A DNA stretch of 64,000 bases. Source: Terriglobia bacterium (lineage in GTDB: Bacteria > Acidobacteriota > Terriglobia > Terriglobales > Acidobacteriaceae). Each line of letters starts with the position of its first letter. Position 1 is the stretch's first letter. Of this stretch, positions 8,909-15,727 are shown one piece after another. The DNA lies in contig JAIQGF010000003.1 in assembly GCA_020072845.1 (NCBI GenBank), positions 124,001 through 188,000 on the forward strand, given 5' to 3'. The notes below the pieces were generated by a model. It made no database searches. It had not been told where the DNA came from and saw nothing but the letters and a program-made list of their open reading frames with translations. The position numbers and the translations under genes were made by a program.

Positions 8909-9880
8909 TCATGAGTGAGGCAAGTCGGACAGGACGCGAGCTAGGAGGGCGGGGTCGATGTTGCCGCCGCTGATGACGGCAACGGTCTTGCGCGCCGGGG
9001 GGAGTTGGTCGGCGCGAAAGAGGAAAGCGGCAAAGGTGACGGCGCCGCTGGGTTCGGCGACCAGCTTGGCATCGAGCGCGAGGGTGCGGATGGCCGCAAG
9101 GATTTCCGATTCGGAGACGGTGACAATATCGTCCACGAAGCGGCGGATGTGATCGAAATTGATTTCGCCGACGGACTGGGTGCGAAGGCCGTCGGCGAGA
9201 GTGCGCGCAGTCTGGTCGGCGGAAAATTCGACGATGCGGCCGGAGCGGAAGCTGGCCTGCGCGTCGGAGGCGAGTTCCGGTTCAACTCCGATGACTTTCG
9301 CTCGCGAGCCGCTGAGCTTGAAGGCGGAGGCAATGCCGCTGATCAGGCCGCCGCCGCCGACCGGGACCAGGACGAGGTCGGCATCGGGCAGGTCAGCGAG
9401 GATTTCCAAACCCGCGGTGCCGGCGCCGGCGATGATTTTTTCGTCGTTGTAAGGCGGGATGATGGCGTAGCCGTGCTCGCGGGCGAGATCCTCGGCCCTG
9501 GCTTTGCGTTCGGAGCTGGCAGGACCGACGAAGACGATTTCGGCGCCGAGCGCCCGCGTGCTGTCAATCTTGATTTGCGGCGCATTGTCGGGCATGACGA
9601 TGACGGCTTTCACGCCCAGGGCGCGGGCGGCGTAGGCGACGCCTTGAGCGTGGTTGCCGCTGGAGTAACTGATGACGCCGTGGCGGCGTTCAGCGTCGGC
9701 GAGCGAGGCGATTTTGTTGTAGGCGCCGCGCAGCTTGAAGGAGCCGATGGGCTGCAGGCTCTCAGGTTTCAGGTAGAGCTCACGGCCGGGCTGCTGGCGC
9801 GGGTAGGCAAGGAGCGGCGTGCGGGTGGCGATTCCGCGCAGGCGCGAGGCGGCGAGAGTGATGTCGTCAAGGGTGACCAT
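8909..9880 (-). CDS. PLP-dependent threonine/serine dehydratase-like enzyme
   Basis: A fold-type II PLP enzyme of 323 residues, matching the short catabolic threonine dehydratase / serine racemase group. The PLP lysine lies in IGSFKLRGAYNK (about residues 45-56), SSGNHAQGVA is the phosphate-proximal loop, and PVGGGGLISG (about 182) is the glycine-rich PLP-phosphate loop. There is no C-terminal ACT-like regulatory domain, so it is unlikely to be feedback-controlled biosynthetic IlvA. The start at 9880 (MVTLDDITL) matches the family; an upstream extension to 10003 crosses the repeat and looks non-coding. Whether it deaminates threonine or racemises serine cannot be told from sequence alone. Confidence 0.9.
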   Translation of the reverse strand: MVTLDDITLAASRLRGIATRTPLLAYPRQQPGRELYLKPESLQPIGSFKLRGAYNKIASLADAERRHGVISYSSGNHAQGVAYAARALGVKAVIVMPDNAPQIKIDSTRALGAEIVFVGPASSERKARAEDLAREHGYAIIPPYNDEKIIAGAGTAGLEILADLPDADLVLVPVGGGGLISGIASAFKLSGSRAKVIGVEPELASDAQASFRSGRIVEFSADQTARTLADGLRTQSVGEINFDHIRRFVDDIVTVSESEILAAIRTLALDAKLVAEPSGAVTFAAFLFRADQLPPARKTVAVISGGNIDPALLARVLSDLPHS

Positions 9881-9896
9881 GTTGAAACGACCATTG

Positions 9897-9974
9897 AACC
9901 GCAAAGGACGCGATGGACGCAAAGCGGAAAAGCATAGATCCTGAGTCGCGCAAGACCGGCGCGACTCAGGATGA
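9897..9974. repeat. Composite intergenic repeat, copy C, with 14-bp inverted repeat
   Basis: AACCGCAAAGGACG followed by GATGGACGCAAAG (9897-9923) is the tandem purine-rich unit. It is followed by a perfect inverted repeat: ATCCTGAGTCGCGC (9938-9951), 7-nt loop, GCGCGACTCAGGAT (9959-9972), running into GAC. The right half carries the CTCAGGATGAC core shared with copies A and B, suggesting those are decayed halves of this hairpin. Confidence 0.75.
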
Positions 9975-10070
9975 CGCCTTCCGGGGCGGTCCGGTTTTGA
10001 CAACCTGGGCCGGCTGCGGATAATCTATTGCAGCGAAGAAAAGGCGAATATCTCCCGCTCCGGATTTCAC

Positions 10071-11144
10071 ATGAGTTCACTTCTCCTGCTCGAACCGTGC
10101 GAACCCGCATCGTCTTTGGTGGGCATCGCGCGGCTGGCGGCGGAGGGCGAGCCCATTTCGGAGGGCCACGACGTCGAGTTTTTCACGCTGGCGTCGCGGT
10201 CGCTGCTGAACCGCTGCACGGCGCCGCGGATGCCGTTCACCTGGACGATCAACCCCTATCGCGGCTGCGAGTTTGCCTGCAAGTACTGTTACGCGCGCTA
10301 CACGCACGAGTTCATGGAGATGCGCGACGGCGTGGATTTCGAACGCAAGATTTACGTGAAGCAGCGGGCGGCGGAGCTGTTGCGGCGCGATCTGCGGAAG
10401 GTGAAACCGGGCGAGGAGATTGCGATTGGCACGGCGACCGATCCGTACCAGCCGGCGGAGCGGCGGTTCGAGGTGACGCGAACCGTCCTCGAAGTGTTTG
10501 CCGAGCAGCGCGGATTGGACATTGGGATCGTCACCAAGTCAGACACGGTGCTGCGCGATACGGAATTACTGGGCAAGGTGGCACGGCGGAACAAACTGTT
10601 TGTCAACCTGACGATCACGACACTGCATACAGACCTGGCGCGAATTCTCGAGCCGCGGGCGCCGCGTCCCGACCTGCGCATGAAGGCGGTGCAAAAGCTC
10701 AATCAGGCGGGGGTGCCGGCAGGCGTGATCTGCGCGCCGGTGATTCCGGGGATCACGGATTCGGCGCGCGACCTGGATGCCCTGGTGAAGGCGACAAAAG
10801 AGGCGGGCGGGCGGTACATCTTCGCCAATGCGCTTTTCCTGAAGCCGTGCTCGGCGGCGATTTTCCTTCCGTGGCTGGAAAAGGAATTTCCGCACTTGGC
10901 GCAGAACTATCGCGAGCGTTATGGAGCGCGCGCGCACCTGGGTCCGGCATATCGCAAGCGGATTTCGCAACTGATGGCGAAGTTGCGGCAGAAGCATAAG
11001 ATCGGGACGCAATCGGACCGCGATCGCTTGGAGAGGGAAGCGTCGGCGGGTGAGCCGTGCGCGGCGCCGCGGGCGAAGACAACAAAACACCAAGAGCCCG
11101 CGGTCGAGATGCCGCTGCTTGAGGAGCAACTCCGGCTGTTCTGA
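10071..11144 (+). CDS. Radical SAM protein (SplB/PA0069-like)
   Basis: A 357-residue radical S-adenosylmethionine protein. The cluster motif is C66-x3-C70-x2-C73 within NPYRGCEFACKYCYARYTHEF, the form typical of the spore-photoproduct-lyase-like PA0069/YgiQ-type group rather than classic AdoMet enzymes acting on small metabolites. TKSDTVLRDTELL and ITTLHTDLARILEPRAPRP are later family motifs. The substrate is unknown; distant homologues act on DNA photolesions, but no photolyase gene is adjacent. The C-terminal 50 residues are charged and probably flexible. It is divergent from the dehydratase gene. Confidence 0.85.
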   Translation: MSSLLLLEPCEPASSLVGIARLAAEGEPISEGHDVEFFTLASRSLLNRCTAPRMPFTWTINPYRGCEFACKYCYARYTHEFMEMRDGVDFERKIYVKQRAAELLRRDLRKVKPGEEIAIGTATDPYQPAERRFEVTRTVLEVFAEQRGLDIGIVTKSDTVLRDTELLGKVARRNKLFVNLTITTLHTDLARILEPRAPRPDLRMKAVQKLNQAGVPAGVICAPVIPGITDSARDLDALVKATKEAGGRYIFANALFLKPCSAAIFLPWLEKEFPHLAQNYRERYGARAHLGPAYRKRISQLMAKLRQKHKIGTQSDRDRLEREASAGEPCAAPRAKTTKHQEPAVEMPLLEEQLRLF

Positions 11145-11439
11145 GTCGCCAGTCAAGCAGGCAAAAAGTTCTTCAACTCTGAATCTTTTACTCCCATTTG
11201 GCGAGCGTTTGCGTGTTCGCAGCCGGTTTTTCCGGATTGCGGGAATGGAACCTGAACTGCAATTGCCTCAATAAGACCCAAAGTGTTAAATGTAAATTCT
11301 GCCGTCGCGCTGACGTCAGCTGAGCATGCGCAACCGCAGAATGTGAGCGGCACCGCGCGCAAATGATGGCTGCGGATCGAGTCCTGCCACTCGATCGCGG
11401 ACGGTTGTGGGGCATTCAGCGGCGCCGCAGAGGTAGGGC
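11145..11439. other. Intergenic stretch with no recognisable feature
   Basis: About 295 bp between the radical SAM gene and the Fn3 lipoprotein. Reading frames here have random composition; I see no hairpin with a T-run or clear promoter. Confidence 0.4.
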
Positions 11440-11829
11440 ATGGAGTGCCGTAGACCGCCTGGCGGGAAGACCGCGCACATCCTCACAATTTTTTCCATCC
11501 TAGTGTTGTTCTTGCTGTTGGGCTGCGGTGGTGGCCAGCAGGCAAACCCGGCGAGTTCTGCCGCCACCGTCACAAATACCGTCGCCCATTCCGTTCAGTT
11601 GACCTGGGCGCGGAACAGCGCGACTGACGTCCTCGGTTACAACGTGTATCGCGGATCTCAATCGGGCGGGCCTTATGTGAAGCTCAACCCCGCGCTGCTC
11701 GCGAATCCCGACTACCTGGACACCGCCGTGCTGTCTGGACAGACGTATTACTACACCGTCACAGCCGCCAATGCGGTGGCGGAAAGCGACCGCTCGGCGG
11801 AAGCGGTGGCGGTGATTCCGACTCCCTGA
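11440..11829 (+). CDS. Fibronectin type III lipoprotein
   Basis: The 129-residue product has a hydrophobic N-terminal stretch ending in the lipobox LLLGC (Cys29), so it should be lipid-anchored after signal peptidase II cleavage. Residues 45-128 form one Fn3 domain: SVQLTWARNSATDVLGYNVYRG, then YLDTAVLSGQTYYYTVTAAN and AVAVIP. Single-domain Fn3 lipoproteins are frequent in Acidobacteriota, often with tandem copies elsewhere in the genome. It likely mediates binding at the cell surface or periplasm. GAGG lies upstream of the start. Confidence 0.8.
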   Translation: MECRRPPGGKTAHILTIFSILVLFLLLGCGGGQQANPASSAATVTNTVAHSVQLTWARNSATDVLGYNVYRGSQSGGPYVKLNPALLANPDYLDTAVLSGQTYYYTVTAANAVAESDRSAEAVAVIPTP

Positions 11830-11969
11830 AGTGACACGTACAGAGCGGCCGATCCTTCAACAGTTCCGCTATTCGTGCGCAACTGAAAACTCTTTTGAGC
11901 CAATCCATGAAACCAAGCGTTTTCGAAGCGCCTTGCAGTATTAATTGATTGATATTTCAAAAATACCAA

Positions 11970-11995
11970 GTAATAATGTTATAACCTTATGTTAC
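11970..11995 (+). promoter_or_regulatory. AT-rich candidate promoter/operator of the PIN toxin-antitoxin pair
   Basis: The segment directly before the antitoxin is much more AT-rich than its surroundings. It contains the perfect palindrome GTTATAAC (11978-11985) inside a longer imperfect inverted repeat, GTAATAA...TTATGTTAC. Such palindromes over the promoter are typical autoregulatory operators of toxin-antitoxin modules. The operator role is inferred. Confidence 0.4.
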
Positions 11996-12007
11996 GGGAG
12001 CAAGATT

Positions 12008-12517
12008 ATGCAGAGTTCCGCTTCAATCTCGAACGCGGCCAAGGTGAAAGTTGCAGACGAGGTGTGGATTGCGACCGCACTATTGCATCGCGAGCATCCC
12101 GACCGGAGCGATTTTTCGATTGAGGAGATTGTCGAGCGAGCGCAACGGGAGAAGCTCTGTGCGCCACTTCGGCCTGGTGTATATGTGCATGTGGTCCAAC
12201 ATTGCGTGGCCAACCGCCCACCCAACCCGGGTCGTTACCGCATGCTGTTCGAAACGACGGCTGGGCGTCGTCGCCTTTATCGCCCGGGTGACGCATACCA
12301 TCCAGATCGTGAAGGATCCAAGAGCGTACCCGAGCGAGAAGATCTACCCGCGGGGTACGGTGGCTTGCTTCCCTGGTACCGCGACTGGTGTGCAGCGGCA
12401 TCGAGCAGCGCTCTGCATTCCGACCCACTCCTGTCTTTGGCTGGATCGGGCAAGGAACTCTGGGCCCGCGAGTCCGCCGACGATTACGTGCGCCGGCTCC
12501 GGGAAGGCTGGCAATGA
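12008..12517 (+). CDS. Putative antitoxin of a PIN-toxin pair (170 aa)
   Basis: Starting at the ATG at 12008, which has GGGAG upstream, the product is 170 residues. The C-terminal tail DPLLSLAGSGKELWARESADDYVRRLREGW matches the toxin-wrapping tail seen in antitoxins paired with PIN toxins. The N-terminal 110 residues look like a winged-helix-type domain (WIATALLHREHPDRSDFSIEEIVERAQ...), much larger than the usual AbrB or Phd DNA-binding domain. The stop overlaps the toxin start (ATGA at 12514), so the two are translationally coupled. Function rests on the tail plus context. Confidence 0.7.
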   Translation: MQSSASISNAAKVKVADEVWIATALLHREHPDRSDFSIEEIVERAQREKLCAPLRPGVYVHVVQHCVANRPPNPGRYRMLFETTAGRRRLYRPGDAYHPDREGSKSVPEREDLPAGYGGLLPWYRDWCAAASSSALHSDPLLSLAGSGKELWARESADDYVRRLREGWQ

Positions 12518-12936
12518 GCCGGATCTTCTGGGACACGAATCTGTTTATCTACCTGTTTGAAGGGTATGGCGAACTTTCAAATAGGACAACCGAGCTTCGC
12601 GCCAGAATGTTAGCGCGCGGCGACCAATTGCTGACTTCGACGCTGACCCTCGGTGAACTTCTAGTGAAGCCGATCGAGCAAGGGGACACAGAGCTCTGCA
12701 AGAAATACGAGGCGGCTGTGTCCGCGACCTCTGTTCTGCTTACCTTTGATGCCAACGCTGCGAAAATCTATGCGCGGTTGCGGTGTGATCGTTCGCTTCG
12801 CGCGCCGGACGCGATCCAACTTGCATGCGCCGCCGCGACCGGCGTGGACCTGTTCATCACCAATGACGCGCGTTTGCAAGGCAAACAGGTGACAGGAATC
12901 CATTTCATTGTGCCACTCGACCGAGTGCCCGTTTGA
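12514..12936 (+). CDS. PIN-domain ribonuclease toxin (VapC-like)
   Basis: A 140-residue PIN protein. The acidic residues expected for the Mg-dependent RNase site are all visible: D7 (FWDTNLFIYL), E48 (TLGELL), D99 (APDAIQL) and D118 (FITNDARL). PIN toxins cleave tRNA or rRNA when the labile antitoxin is lost. The ATG overlaps the upstream stop by the ATGA arrangement; frames extending to 12388 overlap the antitoxin and are not used. A convergent EcsC-family gene ends 22 bp downstream. Confidence 0.9.
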   Translation: MSRIFWDTNLFIYLFEGYGELSNRTTELRARMLARGDQLLTSTLTLGELLVKPIEQGDTELCKKYEAAVSATSVLLTFDANAAKIYARLRCDRSLRAPDAIQLACAAATGVDLFITNDARLQGKQVTGIHFIVPLDRVPV

Positions 12937-12958
12937 TAGGCGGTTGAAGTCGCGCACA

Positions 12959-13651
12959 TTATGGTGCGGGCGGCAGCGCGCCTGGCGTGATCGGCTGCGT
13001 AAGCGTGAGGCGGGAGCGCCTCAGATCGTGTTTTTGCCGAAAGTGGGTCATGGCGCGGCGTCCCCAGGTGCGCACGAAATAATAGTTGAGGGTGGCGCCG
13101 ATGGCGGAGCTGAGGACGGGAATCAGGCGACCGGCCCAGCGCTCGACCACGTCGCTGCTGGCCTGCACCGCGATGCGCTGGATCACGCGCGGCACGAACC
13201 GGTTCACCACTTCCTTTTCCAATAATTCGCGGCTGATGTCCACGCCGGCGGCGCTGGCGGCGGCGACCCACAGATCCGCCACTTCCGCATCGGTGGCAAA
13301 TTGGAAGCCGTAAATCAGGCTGAGCTTCTGGATGGTACGGATGGTGATGCCGGCGAGGATGCTGAGGTCGGGAACGATGGTGAGCAGGCCGCCGAGGCCG
13401 AACCCGGCGCCTTCCACTGCCGCGACCTTCATGCCTGAGCGGACCACGTCAATGGCGACAAGGTCGAGTTGCTCCTCGGAGACGGAGAACACGCCGTCGT
13501 AGGTGCTGATCGGCAGTCCGTAGGCGGTGCGGAGTTGGAGAAGGAACTTCTGCGGGTCCACCTTGACGGTTTCGTAGGCCTGGGTGAGGCCGCGGCGCAG
13601 GCCATCTTCGACGCGCAGCCGGAGCCAGGATGGTTTCTCTTCTGGCATCAA
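12959..13651 (-). CDS. EcsC family protein
   Basis: The 230-residue protein matches the EcsC family: an N-terminal helical region, a Gly-rich hydrophobic patch (VEGAGFGLGGLLTIVPDLSILAGITIRTIQKLSLIYGF, which I cite in pieces around residues 82-118), and a C-terminal INYYF-like motif (IGATLNYYFVRTWGRRAMTHF). EcsC of Bacillus is encoded with the EcsAB ABC transporter; here it stands alone. The two hydrophobic segments suggest membrane association. Function in this clade is unknown. Confidence 0.85.
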   Translation of the reverse strand: MMPEEKPSWLRLRVEDGLRRGLTQAYETVKVDPQKFLLQLRTAYGLPISTYDGVFSVSEEQLDLVAIDVVRSGMKVAAVEGAGFGLGGLLTIVPDLSILAGITIRTIQKLSLIYGFQFATDAEVADLWVAAASAAGVDISRELLEKEVVNRFVPRVIQRIAVQASSDVVERWAGRLIPVLSSAIGATLNYYFVRTWGRRAMTHFRQKHDLRRSRLTLTQPITPGALPPAP

Positions 13652-13678
13652 TTGTCAGCATACACCGGTCGTCCTGCC

Positions 13679-13696
13679 GCGTTCGAGGGCGAACGC
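13679..13696. repeat. Short hairpin repeat, copy 2
   Basis: GCGTTCG-AGGG-CGAACGC is a perfect 7-bp inverted repeat with a 4-nt loop, in the divergent gap between the EcsC-family gene and rnj. It matches 8882-8899 at all but one base. Confidence 0.5.
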
Positions 13697-13750
13697 GCTT
13701 CACCTCACGGACTCCTGCGCGACCTGCTGTGCTAGCATCAAGGTTTACAC

Positions 13751-15421
13751 ATGCCTACTGGAAAGCTCCATGTCGTGCCGCTGGGCGGACTCGGCGAGTT
13801 CGGAATGAACTGCATGGCCGTGCGCTGGGGCGACGACATCATCGTCATTGACGCCGGCCTGATGTTCCCCGAGACGGAATTGCTCGGGGTCGACATCGTT
13901 GTTCCCGACATCGCCTACCTGATCGAGAACCGCAAGCACGTGCGTGCGATCGTGCTGACGCACGGCCACGAGGACCACATCGGCGCGTTGCCGTGGATCC
14001 TGGCGGAGCTGAACGTGCCGGTGTACGGCACCGAGTTCACGCTGGCGTACGTGGAGGACAAGCTCGACGAGCACGAGCTTTTGGACAACGCGACTCTGAT
14101 CGAGATGCGTCCCGGCGAGATGGTCACCATCGGGCCGTTCAAGATCAAGCCGATCCACGTGACGCACTCGCTGGTGGACTGCGTTTCGCTGGCCATCCAC
14201 ACGCCGCTGGGCGTGATCATCCACACCGGCGATTTCAAGGTCGATCCCACGCCCACCGACAACAAGCTGTTCGACCTGCATACCTTCGCGGAGTACGGCA
14301 AAGAAGGCGTGCTGGCGCTGTTCCAGGATTCGACCAACGTCGAGCGCACCGGGTACACGCCGAGCGAACGGGCGGTGGGGCGCAAGTTTGACGAGGTGTT
14401 CGCGCGCACGCCGCGGCGGCTGTTCATTTCGTGTTTTTCTTCCTCCATCCACCGCATCAAGCTGGCGATTGACATGGCGTACCAGCACCGGCGCAAGGTG
14501 GCGCTGGTGGGGCGCAGCATGAACGACTCCACCGAGATCGCGCAGGATCTCGGATACATCGAAGTGCCGGACGGGCTGCTGATTCATCCCGGGGAGATCA
14601 AGAATTTCCCGCCGGAGCGGGTGATGGTGCTGATCAGCGGAACCCAGGGCGAACCGATGTCGGGACTGTCGCGCGCGGCGGTGGACAATCACAAACACGC
14701 GAAAATCGAGCCAGGTGACACCGTGGTGCTGTCGTCGCGCATCATTCCGGGAAACGAAAAGTCCATCTACCGGATGATCGATCACCTGTACCGGCGCGGC
14801 GCCAACGTGATTTACGAGGACGGATCGCATCCCCCGGTGCACGTCAGCGGGCACGCCAGCCAGGAGGAGCTGAAGCTGCTCATCAACCTGGTGAAGCCGC
14901 GGTATTTCATTCCCATCCACGGCGAGTACCGGCAACTGAAGCGGCACGCGGATTTGGCGGGCAGCATGCTGGGCGCGGTCGGATCGGTAATGATGATCGA
15001 GAGCGGCGACGTGCTGGAATTCGACGAACTGGGCGCGCGCAAGGCCGGGCGCGTCGCGGTGGGGCGGGTGTGCATTGATTCGGGATCGCGCGGCGACGTG
15101 GTGGAAGACCTCATCATCAAAGACCGGCGGCATCTCAGCGAGGACGGGATCGTGCTGCCCATCATCGCCATCAACAAGCTGACGGGGCAGATCGAGTCGG
15201 CGCCGGAGATCGTAATGCGCGGCTTCGCGGCGGCGGGCGCCGACAACGGTCTGATGGCCGAAGCACGCCAGATCATCATGGACACGCTGGAGCAATCGAC
15301 CGAGGAAGAGAAGCGCGATTGGGGCGTGATCAAGGAAAAGATCCGGCAGGACCTGAAGCGGTTCATCGTGAAGAGCACGTCACGGCGGCCGCTGATCATG
15401 CCGGTCATCCTGGAGATTTGA
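13751..15421 (+). CDS. rnj: Ribonuclease J
   Basis: RNase J is a metallo-beta-lactamase-fold ribonuclease with 5'-exonuclease and endonuclease activities, central to mRNA decay and rRNA maturation. The HxHxDH motif is at residues 71-76 (HGHEDH), preceded by the N-terminal LGGLGEFGMN signature. The beta-CASP motifs follow (SCFSSSIHRIKLAIDMA; ISGTQGEPMSGLSR) and then the HVSGHAS and IPIHGEYRQL elements. Length 556 is standard. It is upstream of, but separated by about 300 bp and a dedicated promoter from, the threonine operon. Confidence 0.96.
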   Translation: MPTGKLHVVPLGGLGEFGMNCMAVRWGDDIIVIDAGLMFPETELLGVDIVVPDIAYLIENRKHVRAIVLTHGHEDHIGALPWILAELNVPVYGTEFTLAYVEDKLDEHELLDNATLIEMRPGEMVTIGPFKIKPIHVTHSLVDCVSLAIHTPLGVIIHTGDFKVDPTPTDNKLFDLHTFAEYGKEGVLALFQDSTNVERTGYTPSERAVGRKFDEVFARTPRRLFISCFSSSIHRIKLAIDMAYQHRRKVALVGRSMNDSTEIAQDLGYIEVPDGLLIHPGEIKNFPPERVMVLISGTQGEPMSGLSRAAVDNHKHAKIEPGDTVVLSSRIIPGNEKSIYRMIDHLYRRGANVIYEDGSHPPVHVSGHASQEELKLLINLVKPRYFIPIHGEYRQLKRHADLAGSMLGAVGSVMMIESGDVLEFDELGARKAGRVAVGRVCIDSGSRGDVVEDLIIKDRRHLSEDGIVLPIIAINKLTGQIESAPEIVMRGFAAAGADNGLMAEARQIIMDTLEQSTEEEKRDWGVIKEKIRQDLKRFIVKSTSRRPLIMPVILEI

Positions 15422-15464
15422 GGGTAACCGACGGGCGATGACCTCTTGTACTGCTGGTTTGCGA

Positions 15465-15492
15465 TTGACAGACGAAGTTGAACAACGATACT
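15465..15492 (+). promoter_or_regulatory. Candidate promoter of the thr operon leader
   Basis: A perfect -35 box TTGACA (15465-15470), 16-bp spacer and -10-like GATACT (15487-15492). Transcription would begin near 15499, leaving a short leader before the TTG of the leader peptide at 15516. Confidence 0.55.
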
Positions 15493-15515
15493 GTGAACAA
15501 ATACTGGACGTTGAT

Positions 15516-15632
15516 TTGAACCGCACTTTGCTAATCCGCCTGGTTGGTCCGACGCAAGCGCCGGAATTCGGGCTCGTCCGCGCGACATCAACGATTACAA
15601 CAACAACTATTACAGGAGCGCACGGCGGATGA
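15516..15632 (+). CDS. thrL: Thr/Ile-rich leader peptide of the thr operon attenuator
   Basis: A short frame ending at TGA (15630-15632) contains ten consecutive codons, 15585-15614, encoding T-S-T-I-T-T-T-T-I-T: seven Thr, two Ile and one Ser. Enterobacterial ThrL carries the same kind of run (STTITTTITITTG) and also ends in a Gly-rich tail, as here (GAHGG). Both amino acids are products of the pathway encoded downstream. With the promoter at 15465-15492, the likely start is TTG at 15516 (38 residues); an ATG at 15438 in the same frame would precede the promoter. The start codon is uncertain; the Thr/Ile run is not. Confidence 0.8.
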   Translation: MNRTLLIRLVGPTQAPEFGLVRATSTITTTTITGAHGG

Positions 15633-15673
15633 GGTAGTTCAGCCAGAATCAGGGTTTGAAAGCCACCTCCGCC
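15624..15673 (+). promoter_or_regulatory. Candidate antiterminator of the thr attenuator
   Basis: GGCG (15624-15627) and GAGGT (15631-15635) can pair with CGCC (15670-15673) and ACCTC (15665-15669), with a 3-nt bulge. The left arm overlaps the leader stop codon; the right arm overlaps the left arm of the terminator stem. A ribosome stalled at the Thr codons would leave this arm free, favouring read-through; a ribosome reaching the stop would cover it. Confidence 0.6.
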
Positions 15674-15697
15674 GCCGGCGCAGGTGGCTTTTCTGTT
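15659..15697 (+). terminator. Attenuator terminator before lysC
   Basis: Perfect 10-bp stem AAAGCCACCT (15659-15668) / AGGTGGCTTT (15682-15691) with a 13-nt G/C-rich loop, running into TTTTCTGTTCTT. It stands between the leader peptide and lysC, so it would abort transcription of the biosynthetic genes rather than end rnj alone. Confidence 0.85.
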
Positions 15698-15727
15698 CTT
15701 GCACACTTTTGAGAAACGGGGAAGGCG

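Noticed and set aside
13745-15295. Minus-strand frame opposite ribonuclease J
   Set aside because: His/Arg-rich shadow without family motifs; the plus strand encodes a textbook RNase J.
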